Below are positions 1 through 8,200 of a stretch of 49,339 nt of DNA, piece by piece. This DNA is from a virus, in IMG/VR virus record IMGVR_UViG_3300032236_001558, positions 1 to 49,339 of that record. One strand, written 5' to 3'. The translations under genes and the position numbers were made by a program. Numbering within the stretch: the first letter of the stretch is position 1; each line of letters opens with the position of its first letter. The notes beneath the pieces were generated by a model. It worked only from the letters and a program-made list of their open reading frames with translations, was not told the origin of the DNA and did not search any database.

Positions 1-1124
1 CGATCAAATCTTGAATAAGGAATTTTTGAATCTAATTTAAGTTTATCTGCAAAATATGCTAATGCTTTTAAATCACTAAATGGCGTTGCATCTCCGCTAC
101 CTGTTAAAGGTGTAATATCAGGTGTTCCATTGGGAGTAGAAGGCATCAAATAGTTCTTAAAGAACTGGATATTCGGTCTACCATTTACAAATAGTTCTCC
201 ACTATCCTGATCCAATCTAATATCCTCTTTATAGATACTCATTAATTCAGCTAAAGATTGTTTAGCTTTTTGTGGGGACTTAGTTCCGACGGGAACTGTC
301 ATGGTCATTCTGAATGAAGAATTCATTACGTTCCAGATTACTCTGGTATGTTCCATGATTCTTAGTAAATTGAAGGATCTAATCAATCTTTCAGCATAGC
401 TTACTCTTGTTGTAGTGTTTCCCTTAGCGTATGAAATATAAATTATCTGTGAATCGTATAATTTTCTAGATAAAGATGGGTTATCTGGATATTGAATCCA
501 GCACTCAACGAAATTTCCATCGAGTTGTTTTTCAACTGAAGGTAATAACGAAGCAGGATCCAATTCTTTAAATCCTATAACATTTTTACCTCTAGAATCA
601 AATATAATCTCGAAAGAAAGAATTCCATCTATTAAAAAGTTTCTGAAAAAATGCCAAGCAGAAATACCTTCATTAAATCCGAAAAGGTTATAGATTTCTT
701 TATATCTGTCCTGTATATCCTGTTCCATTTCCTCACCTATACCCTTTATATCGGTTGATACAAAGTAGGAGAAAAAATTCTTATCATCATAAACTATAGC
801 TTCATCACAAACTGTGTCTAATATAAATTCTATCTCAGGATTCATAGCGAAATTCCTAAGAAACGTTTTCTTATCGATATAATCTTTATCAAAATAAGCT
901 ATGTACTGTTTAGCTGTGGTATCAGCCTTTTTTAAGGAGTATAAGAAATTTTCGTCTTCTATACCTCCTTGCTTTAAAAACATTGCCTCTGTGGTACCTA
1001 CTGCTTGGGAGTTTTTAACAACCATGTCTCCATAGCTCATGCCGAACGACCCTATTTTTCTAAGGTTGTTTAGTACGTTACTAAAAAATGGATTGCTCCT
1101 ATTATCTCCTAAGAATCCTGCCAT
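1..1124 (-). CDS. 20: Portal vertex protein, T4 gp20-like (3' end cut by window edge)
   Basis: This forms the dodecameric portal ring through which DNA enters the head and to which the neck attaches. About 374 residues are visible before the frame runs off the window, with no stop. The stretch 'IIFDSRGKNVIGFKELDP' and, further on, 'RVIWNVMNSSFRMTMTVPVG' followed by a Lys-rich helix and 'DQDSGELFVNGRP' match the order of blocks in T4 gp20 (clip/stem region). The ATG shares its A with the TAA of the upstream gene (TAATG), which suggests translational coupling. It is the last gene of the run gp55-gp4-unknown-portal. The frame was translated by hand. The family call rests on recognised similarity and not on a search. 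Confidence 0.88.
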   Translation of the reverse strand, partial: MAGFLGDNRSNPFFSNVLNNLRKIGSFGMSYGDMVVKNSQAVGTTEAMFLKQGGIEDENFLYSLKKADTTAKQYIAYFDKDYIDKKTFLRNFAMNPEIEFILDTVCDEAIVYDDKNFFSYFVSTDIKGIGEEMEQDIQDRYKEIYNLFGFNEGISAWHFFRNFLIDGILSFEIIFDSRGKNVIGFKELDPASLLPSVEKQLDGNFVECWIQYPDNPSLSRKLYDSQIIYISYAKGNTTTRVSYAERLIRSFNLLRIMEHTRVIWNVMNSSFRMTMTVPVGTKSPQKAKQSLAELMSIYKEDIRLDQDSGELFVNGRPNIQFFKNYLMPSTPNGTPDITPLTGSGDATPFSDLKALAYFADKLKLDSKIPYSRFD

Positions 1125-1696
1125 TATTGATATTTGTTATATATATCGTTCAAATCAGCCCCCTCTATGGATTTGGTGTTTAGATAGACTAAATACTTCC
1201 ATTCCTCTCTTCCTATTTCTTTTAATCCCCTAATTTTTTCCATTTTATATCCGGTGTATGCATGATTATACTTGATACCACCCATTAAAGTTTCTAACAT
1301 ATCCAAATCAAATTTCAAAGGCATCTGCGCAGATCTATCTCTTTTTTCGTTCTGATCCATGATTTTTCCATAAATAACATTTAATCTGATGAAAAAATTT
1401 GTTCTATCTCTTGGAGAAAGAAGAACTAGATCTATTCCTTTTATGATGCTTTTTGATGGTGTTACTTCTCTTGATTCCAGAAATACTATAGGCCTTCTGT
1501 TTATAAATCCTCTTTCTGCTTTCAATTCAGAATCATAGTAGAAAGCATATATCCTTCCTTGTATTATACCTCTTAATGGATCAGATGTTGTTAAAACCGA
1601 ATAATTTTTGGTGTAATGCAAAAAGCTTTCCTCTGCAAGCTTAGCAGGGGATCCAGCACTTTCTATAGCGTTCCTTATTTCTATTTTAAAATCCAT
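1124..1696 (-). CDS. Hypothetical protein between head completion protein and portal
   Basis: I do not recognise this 190-residue soluble protein. It is rich in charged residues, has no membrane segment or signal peptide, and contains a compact hydrophobic block 'IIKGIDLVLLSPRDRTNFF' near its middle. It sits between gp4 and the portal gene and overlaps the portal start by one base, so a role in head assembly or the neck is a positional inference only. Its ATG lies at the very end of the gp4 gene, which it touches. Confidence 0.75.
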   Translation of the reverse strand: MDFKIEIRNAIESAGSPAKLAEESFLHYTKNYSVLTTSDPLRGIIQGRIYAFYYDSELKAERGFINRRPIVFLESREVTPSKSIIKGIDLVLLSPRDRTNFFIRLNVIYGKIMDQNEKRDRSAQMPLKFDLDMLETLMGGIKYNHAYTGYKMEKIRGLKEIGREEWKYLVYLNTKSIEGADLNDIYNKYQ

Positions 1697-2190
1697 TATC
1701 TAAAGATGAAATTTTCGTCTATCGCACCGAATCTGTATCCATTATATTTTGCAAAGTTCATAGCAGCATCAAATTTTGCTCTGTTTACAATCCATATTTG
1801 CATTTGTTCGTTGTGTGATCTGATTCTTTTTTCAGTCATTGGACCCTTCAGAACAGGCTTTTTATCTAATTGATATTGTGATGATGGTTTTATCTCTATG
1901 ATCCAATCCTCTGTAACCCCGCTACTTTTTTGAACCTTAATGTAATAATCAGGATGATAGGTGTGTGTCTTTTTATCTATGGGATTCCAATATTCTATTT
2001 GTACTGCTTCTGAAGCCCATTTTAAAATATTGGGGTTCTGATCGCAATACATGCAAAATCTTCCCTCCCATGATGATCTATAGATTATGTTGTGAATATC
2101 ACCAATATACTTCTCGGGGTTTCTTGGTACGAATTTTCCCGATTTAAATCTGCCATTAGGTTTGACATTTTTTATATTGGTTTTAGACAT
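1696..2190 (-). CDS. 4: Head completion protein, T4 gp4-like
   Basis: T4 gp4 (gp50/gp4) acts late in head maturation, after packaging, and its fold is nuclease-like. This 164-residue protein shows the family pattern in order: 'GKFVPRNPEKYIGDIHNIIYRS', then 'SWEGRFCMYCDQNPNILKW', then 'YHPDYYIKV', then a 'WIIEIKP' strand. The acidic residues of 'HPDYYIK' and 'IEIKP' look like a PD-(D/E)XK nuclease core. A basic C-terminal half (KGPMTEKRIRSHNEQMQIW) ends in 'NRAKFDAAMNFAKYNGYRF', as in T4. The length matches T4 gp4 (about 150). The ATG overlaps the end of the gp55-like gene by 8 bases. Confidence 0.88.
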   Translation of the reverse strand: MSKTNIKNVKPNGRFKSGKFVPRNPEKYIGDIHNIIYRSSWEGRFCMYCDQNPNILKWASEAVQIEYWNPIDKKTHTYHPDYYIKVQKSSGVTEDWIIEIKPSSQYQLDKKPVLKGPMTEKRIRSHNEQMQIWIVNRAKFDAAMNFAKYNGYRFGAIDENFIFR

Positions 2191-2539
2191 TATAATTTTG
2201 GTTATCCTCTTTTGTAAGCCTAGAAAAAGGTATAGTCTTTATTGATCTTGTTGAGTGTATCTTTTTCCATCCTTTTTGCATGCCATTTTTAGCAATCTGT
2301 GAAATGAACGCAAACGGATTATCAGATTTATTAGGATCAAATCTGTCCCAATATTTAATTAAATCCTCCATTCCAAATGCTATGCAATCTTCTTTATCCT
2401 CTATATCTCTATAAGATTTTGTCTTAGAAAGACCGTTTACTATCAAGGTAAACATTTTAACTGTTTCTGCTGTTAATCTCCCTTTTTCTTTTGATTCTAA
2501 TAAAGCTCTTTTTAGATCTTTGTTTTTAACATACTCCAT
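2183..2539 (-). CDS. 55: Late-transcription sigma factor, T4 gp55-like, short form
   Basis: T4 gp55 directs host RNA polymerase to late promoters (TATAAATA). The 118 residues align along gp55 region 2: 'EYVKNKDLKRALLESK' at the start, 'MFTLIVNGLSK' in the next helix, then 'FGMEDLIKYWDRFDPNKSDNPFAFISQIAKNGMQKGWKK', which corresponds to the gp55 block with 'NPHAYITQACFNAF'. T4 gp55 is about 185 residues. This protein stops soon after region 2, so the C-terminal part that carries the sliding-clamp-binding tail in T4 is absent. It overlaps gp4 by 8 bases and lies just downstream of the 772-residue repeat-tailed gene. Confidence 0.82.
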   Translation of the reverse strand: MEYVKNKDLKRALLESKEKGRLTAETVKMFTLIVNGLSKTKSYRDIEDKEDCIAFGMEDLIKYWDRFDPNKSDNPFAFISQIAKNGMQKGWKKIHSTRSIKTIPFSRLTKEDNQNYNV

Positions 2540-2544
2540 TCGGT

Positions 2545-2802
2545 TTATTCTTCGTTATTTTCTTGGGAGAAATGACCTTGCAATGTTTCCATTTGTCTAG
2601 TTACGTCTTCCTCTAAAGCCACAAGCTTTTTGATAGCATCTTGTATGGTCTTCAATCCTATTTTACTGTTGGAATGGCTAGTTGTTTCTAATTCTTTCAA
2701 TTTACCGATGGTCTTTGTCAAATCATCTGCAAAAAAAGAGAGTTCGCTCCCTATACCTTCGGAAACGAACTCTTCTTCTCTATGTTCTGAAATAGTTTTT
2801 AC
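2545..2802 (-). CDS. ATG-less 85-codon open frame, probable -1 frameshift extension of the 772-residue protein
   Basis: I read this frame directly; it has no ATG near its beginning. From base 2802 it encodes 85 residues: an acidic start (VKTISEHREEEFVSEG) and then a helical, coiled-coil-like body (DDLTKTIGKLKELE and QDAIKKLVALEEDVTRQME), ending in TAA six bases before the gp55 start. It is exactly the -1 frame entered by slippage on the A9-G tract that ends the upstream 772-residue gene (0-frame AAA AAA AAG TAA). Its amino-acid composition looks like real protein. Alternatives are initiation at TTG or ATT inside the frame, or one missed base in the homopolymer, which would fuse both frames. 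Confidence 0.6.
   Translation of the reverse strand, partial: VKTISEHREEEFVSEGIGSELSFFADDLTKTIGKLKELETTSHSNSKIGLKTIQDAIKKLVALEEDVTRQMETLQGHFSQENNEE
2731..2773 (-). terminator. Strong hairpin followed by U7, terminator-like, inside the ATG-less frame
   Basis: On the minus strand AGAGTTCGTTTCC pairs with GGGAGCGAACTCT (13 bp with two G-U pairs, 9-nt loop), followed by C and seven T. It lies 26 bases after the stop of the 772-residue gene. The form is that of an intrinsic terminator. It also lies in an open frame and 28 nt downstream of a slippery tract, so it could instead pause ribosomes or polymerase. Confidence 0.6.
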
Positions 2803-5117
2803 TTTTTTTTTGTAGCAGGAGCTTTAGCTAACGTTGCTCTGTTAAGAGGCTCGTGATCGCTTTTACCATTTAACTTACTGTTACCTGGTGCTTTAGCTAA
2901 TGTCCATTTTTTGCCAAGAACTAATTTTTTAACTTTCTCTTTTTTGCCTGCTGGCGCTTTAGCGTAGTTAGTGTTCTTTTGAGATTCGATGATTGCTAAA
3001 TTATGATCTTTTAAATCCTCTACATCTTTTTTAGATCCTGCTGCTGTACTGTGAGGTGCATCTGCTAAATTAGCAGTCTTATCCTTTTGTACAAACTTTT
3101 TGCCAGTTTTTGCTGTGTGCTCTGGAGCAGTTGCTAATTCGTGCTTACCTGATGTTCCTTTTGGATCAGCTTTTAATTTCTTACCGCCTTTAACATCAGC
3201 ATTAGCTAAATTATGATCTTTTAAATCCTCGATATCTTTTGAGGATCCAGCAGATTTACCACCTGGTGCTACTGCTAAATTATGTTTTTTTGTATCCTGA
3301 ATGAATTTACCGTCTCCAGCAGCTGTTGCTTCTGGTGCAGTTGCTAAATTAGCATCCATTGATTCGTTTGTTTCATCTTCTTGTAAATCGTTAACTGGTT
3401 GTAATTCTATGTTATTGATTTCATCAGAGATATCAGTTACATCATTGAAGAAAAATTCTCCAGTTCTTCCGTTCTCGAACATAACAGTGTATGTTTTAGA
3501 ATTTCCATTAACACCTACAACTTTACCTTTTTCTCCGTTTCTGTTAATTTTAACATCGGTATTAATTCCATATCCTTCGCTCTCTACGATCTTAGATACT
3601 TTTTTAGCTCCTTTTTCGAATCTTTCAATCTCAACTGAAATTTGATTCCATTTAGATTTTAAAGCAATAGACTCATTGCTAAGCATTACTTGAGCTTCTT
3701 TGATTTCATCTGAATTTTGTAAAGCAGGATTTGATTCGATTGCTTTATTGATCTTATTAATTTCACTTTCTACTATAGCTAAGTTCTTTTTAATAGATTC
3801 TTTATCATTTTTCATGATAGCTAAGATTCTTTCTTCTTTTTCTAAAACTTCCGTCATAGATTCTGAAAGATCAAATCCTAAGAATTCTTTTACTATGTTA
3901 ACTGCTTGATTACCGTTTCCTTCTAAAAGTTCGTTCTTTTTCATAGCAGGGTTTACTTTATGAACGTAAACCTTTTCACCAAATTTAAATACATTAGCTT
4001 CTACACCTTCGTAGATTTTGGAAGAAATTTTCTTACCAAAATCAATTTCTGAAAGATAGTTAGCAGCTTCTACTACTTGAACTGCATTTTCTATTGCATT
4101 AGCAGATCCTTGAAATCCGTTTCTTAATTCAAATGATAGGGTGAATCCTAATCTATCTTCTGCTACTCTTTTACCGTTTAAGAAAATATTTTTAGTATCA
4201 GTATCGCTTTCAAAAACAACTGATAATTTATTTTTACCAAGATAAAGATCTAAACCACTTTCGTTAATTTTAACATTAGGATTAGAAAGTGCTAAAACAG
4301 CATTTAAGAATTTACCAGGAAGCTTTGAAGCTTCTGCTCTTTCCATAACTGATACTCCTTCTTCTGTAGCTCTAAAGAATCTATCAGATGTTACAAACAC
4401 TGATGAATTTTCAGTAACTAAGCTTGGAGCTATAATTGGATTAACACTACATGTATCAGATGCAACCTTAATGCTGAATCTGCTTGAAGTGTTATTTTCT
4501 AAATTTGATACTTTTTCAACCAAATTTCTAACTGTTGGATTGAATCCCCATTTCTTAAGATCCTTTAAAAGGCTTTCAGAAATTCTTTGATCTAAAGATA
4601 ACCAATTTCTCATTGATTCAACTATACCAGAAAATAAATCTCTACCTGCAGATCTGTTAATTTCTTCAATTGCTTTTGCTACCTCGATTTCTCTTCTATT
4701 GCTTTCAAAAGTTTTCTTTAGATTGTCCAATGCAGATTTTGCATTTTTTTCCCAGGAAAAGCTTTCTAATTCAGAAATCATAGATTCGATTAAGTAAGCC
4801 TCTGAAATACCTTTAATAGCTGCATGATTGATGTATTTCTCAACCAATACCTTAGCTTCAGGTAATTCAATGAATGATGTATTGTTTAATGCCATTGCTG
4901 TTTCTAACACACCAACAGAAAAAGATGGTTTAGCTAGCTTTCTGTCTTCTGTAGACATGTTAGCTATTTCTTGTTGTAAACCGTCTGTATATGAGCCAGC
5001 AGCACCTGGAGTAAAACCACCGTTACCACCCCAGCTCTCGTTTAAAAGAGCAGCAGCAGCCTTAGCTTTTTCCATTTTTATCTGTGACAGATTATCGTCG
5101 AAATTAATTCTATCCAT
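2799..5117 (-). CDS. Large head- or virion-associated protein with basic LAxAP repeat tail
   Basis: This is a 772-residue protein I cannot assign to a family. Residues 1-580 are a mixed globular/helical region with coiled-coil stretches (about residues 410-500) and a small beta segment with KOW/SH3-like spacing (about 540-570, 'GEKGKVVGVNGNSKTYTVMFENGRTGEFF'-type pattern shown in parts). An acidic linker follows, then a Lys/Ala-rich tail from about residue 595 to the end with about eight degenerate copies of a 23-24 residue unit of form xNLAxAPxxxAxGxKKxxxDxK. The gene ends in AAA AAA AAG TAA, a slippery sequence identical in form to that of dnaX. It precedes gp55, gp4 and the portal, so a head-core or DNA-binding structural role is plausible but unproven. 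Confidence 0.72.
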   Translation of the reverse strand: MDRINFDDNLSQIKMEKAKAAAALLNESWGGNGGFTPGAAGSYTDGLQQEIANMSTEDRKLAKPSFSVGVLETAMALNNTSFIELPEAKVLVEKYINHAAIKGISEAYLIESMISELESFSWEKNAKSALDNLKKTFESNRREIEVAKAIEEINRSAGRDLFSGIVESMRNWLSLDQRISESLLKDLKKWGFNPTVRNLVEKVSNLENNTSSRFSIKVASDTCSVNPIIAPSLVTENSSVFVTSDRFFRATEEGVSVMERAEASKLPGKFLNAVLALSNPNVKINESGLDLYLGKNKLSVVFESDTDTKNIFLNGKRVAEDRLGFTLSFELRNGFQGSANAIENAVQVVEAANYLSEIDFGKKISSKIYEGVEANVFKFGEKVYVHKVNPAMKKNELLEGNGNQAVNIVKEFLGFDLSESMTEVLEKEERILAIMKNDKESIKKNLAIVESEINKINKAIESNPALQNSDEIKEAQVMLSNESIALKSKWNQISVEIERFEKGAKKVSKIVESEGYGINTDVKINRNGEKGKVVGVNGNSKTYTVMFENGRTGEFFFNDVTDISDEINNIELQPVNDLQEDETNESMDANLATAPEATAAGDGKFIQDTKKHNLAVAPGGKSAGSSKDIEDLKDHNLANADVKGGKKLKADPKGTSGKHELATAPEHTAKTGKKFVQKDKTANLADAPHSTAAGSKKDVEDLKDHNLAIIESQKNTNYAKAPAGKKEKVKKLVLGKKWTLAKAPGNSKLNGKSDHEPLNRATLAKAPATKKK
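2805..3360 (-). repeat. Degenerate 23-24-codon repeats encoding (N)LAxAP units
   Basis: About eight imperfect units encode variants of HNLA-x-AP followed by an Ala/Gly/Lys-rich stretch. Two units, near 2997-3045 and 3207-3255, are also very similar at DNA level and encode K-D-(V/I)-E-D-L-K-D-H-N-L-A, which indicates recent internal duplication. Confidence 0.7.
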
Positions 5118-5138
5118 TTTGAGGGATTTATTTTTATT

Positions 5139-5148
5139 GTATATATCT
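5139..5148 (-). promoter_or_regulatory. AGATATATAC box, candidate late promoter for the repeat-tailed gene
   Basis: The minus-strand decamer AGATATATAC lies about 22 bases before the ATG at 5117. The identical decamer precedes the sheath gene (22693-22702). The 117-base stretch 5118-5234 between genes holds this box and AT-rich sequence, and I see nothing else in it. Confidence 0.45.
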
Positions 5149-5234
5149 ATGATCTAAAACCATTTTTTAAGCTTTTAGTGTTTAAACTCAGCATATCTAT
5201 TATATATCAAAAATTTGAAGGTATTCAATTAAAT

Positions 5235-8200
5235 CTATGTTGATGTGAATCTGAACGATAATTGAACTTTAGGAATGTCCCCTCCTGTACTATAGAAGGT
5301 AGATCCCCAGCACTGAATTCCAGTTCCGTAGGTTAATGTCAGAATTCTGAATTTTGTGCTATTATAAACCATCGGAAATATCTGTGCACCTGTATTAAGG
5401 TTGGTTATGGTTCCATTACCACCTGGTATTACGTTCGGAAGATGCTGCCAGCTACTTGCCCCGACATTACCAGTATAAGCCGGTTGGCTTGGCAATGTAG
5501 TGTCAAAAGAAAGACCATTAGGTAAGGTAACTAAATAATCGCCTGAACCGTATACACCACTAGTAGCAGTTTGGTTGTAGGTCATAACTATCTCCCATTC
5601 TTTCGAACCAATTTGGCGATAACTGATGTTATCTTGTGAAACCGTTCCTTTTCCGGGGGATGTTGTGGTTGCAGTTAATGTTATTGCTCCTGCACTTGTC
5701 CATGCTGGTATAATTCCCGTTGATGTTCCTGAAGTACCAGCTGATCCTGAAGATCCAGATGTTCCGTATGTATTGCCCAAGGTTTCTATGACTGATAAAT
5801 GTGCATAATCCCCTGTATCTACAGTAACCCCTGCTGGAATTCTGATTTGAATTGTATGCGCTCCAGCTGCTAAGTTTTCAACACTGAAAGAGCAAGGTAT
5901 AGTAAGATGGTAATTGGCAGAGTTAAAAAAATATGACGTTGATGCAGTTGTCACTCCATCTATAACTAAATCGAATTGCTTTGTACCCGTTGATGAAGGA
6001 ACATAAGCGGAGAAACTAAGATTGAGCATAAGGGTGCTTCCTGCAACCGATGTGTAGGATGTAGTCCATTCTGTAACTATAGTGGATCCTGATCTTGATG
6101 TTGCTTGAACGTTGTCTAGCAATTGAGTTATATTAAGATAACCACCAGATTGCCCGGATGTTCCTGAGGATCCGCTTGATCCTGTAGACCCAGAGGATCC
6201 CGTAGTTCCTGAGGTACCAGAGGATCCTCTTGTTCCGGAGGTTCCACTAGATCCTGAAGTACCTGACGCCCCTGTTCCTGATGTTCCTGATGTTCCGTTT
6301 GCTACTGGTGAATACCCAGAGATAACTTCAATGTCAAACCAAGGATAAGATCCCGTAGTATTAAAATCAGTACTTCCCCCTAATCCGAGTAATGTTGAAC
6401 CCTGTAATATTCTAAATGAAACAATGGCTGTTGATGCTACTGTGATAACTGCCTCTGATAAACCACCAAACGCACCATATGACGCACCATCCGAGGCGGA
6501 ATATGCAGATGATTGACTACCAATCCATGCTGATGATGTTTCATTATACCAACAGAAAGAAGGCCTAGAACCAACGGTACTTGCATAATAATTAGGAACC
6601 TGAGCCATCAATCTATATGTTTTACCAGCTGCAAGTGTAATTTGACCTGTACTTGTATTTAAAGAGATATCGGAACTTGCAGAATTATCTGATTGAGTGA
6701 AAACTACTAGGCTGTTTGCTGTTAAACCGGTTGTCTGTGCAGTCGATCTAGATCCCCTCATATAGCTAGCAGCTGCAGAAGCTCCAGAAGTACCAGAAGA
6801 TCCTGCCATACCCGAAGTTCCTGATGTTCCTGAACCTATTAATTCAACCATAGTTAATGTTGGCCCGCTAGCCTCGCCAAACTGGAAAGTTCCTGATATC
6901 CCAACCGTTTTTAATGAATATGTATATGTTCCCGCCGCCTGATCATCTATAAAAGTCACTGCATACGGAACATTTATATTTCCCTGGGAAGCTTCACCCT
7001 GTACTATATTACCAACTGCTGCCCCGTTTCTGTGAATTTGTAATCTCGCCCATCCAGCTCCTGACGTTGGATTGGCATCCCCTGTAACTGTGATACTAAC
7101 AGGCCCTCCCGTTGTTGTTATACTTCCGGAAACAAGTGTAACCCCTGTTGTTGATACACCATTAACCTGGGAACCTAAAATCTGAACATAATTCTGATCC
7201 CCCGTAAAGGAAGTACCCGATGTTCCTGAAGATCCTGTTGCACCCGATGATCCGGATGATCCTGACGATCCAGATGCTCCTGATGTTCCTGATGTTCCGT
7301 AAGTTGAACCAGATGTACCGGAAGATCCGTTACCCCCGGAAGAACCTGAGGTTCCTGCTGATCCGGAAGACCCGGGTGCAGCAGTGATTTGTTGGATGCT
7401 AAAGAATGTATTTAAATCTCCTCTAATTTTCTCGCCGTTTTGTGAATTAGTATTACCTGATGTTCTAATTTTAACACTAATATTACTTACTGGCGTATAA
7501 ATAAAATCAAGGTTTCCTGAAGTTATATTATAGCCACTATTTGATGCTTGTACTATTTCAACAATAGATGATAACTGGTTATTTGAGCTGTCGTAAAGAG
7601 CATATTGAAGAACATAGGTTGCTGCTGCACTCCAAGCTAAATTTGCGGTTATTCTATAAGTATAGCCTCCAGTTAAAGTTGCTAAGCCAGTTGAGGTGTC
7701 ATAAGGAATAGTTCCTGCATTTTTATTATTAAAAATAATATCTTTATTAGCCCAAGTACCTGATGGAATTGTTTGATCACCACTTCTGGTTGCATAAAGA
7801 AATTGACCAGGCGTATTTGATGAAATTCCTGATGTTCCTGATGATCCAGTTGCGCCTGAAGATCCAGAAGCTCCTTGAGCTCCTGCTGGACCGGAGGTAC
7901 CGGATGTTCCAGAAGATCCTGTTGCTCCTGAGGATCCACTAGCTCCTTGAGCTCCTGCTGGACCGGAGGTACCGGATGTTCCAGAAGATCCTGTTGCTCC
8001 TGAGGATCCACTAGCTCCTTGAGCTCCTGCTGGTCCAGAAGTGCCTGATGTTCCAGAAGATCCTGTTGCTCCTGAGGATCCACTAGCTCCTTGAGCTCCT
8101 GCAGCTCCATCAACCCCGGATAAACCAGACGTACCTGAAGTACCTGAAGGATTTCCGTAAATCCACTGTACCCTGCCTATTCCGTCGCCATCATTATCCG

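Noticed and set aside
7849-8104. CRISPR-like tandem repeat pattern
   Set aside because: The 72-bp units are contiguous with no unique spacers and are in frame in a collagen-like gene.
7682-8113. 143-residue minus-strand frame rich in QEL, DPQEQQDLLEH units
   Set aside because: It is the alternative frame of the 72-bp collagen-encoding repeats. Its repeat composition is a by-product of the G-x-y coding units.
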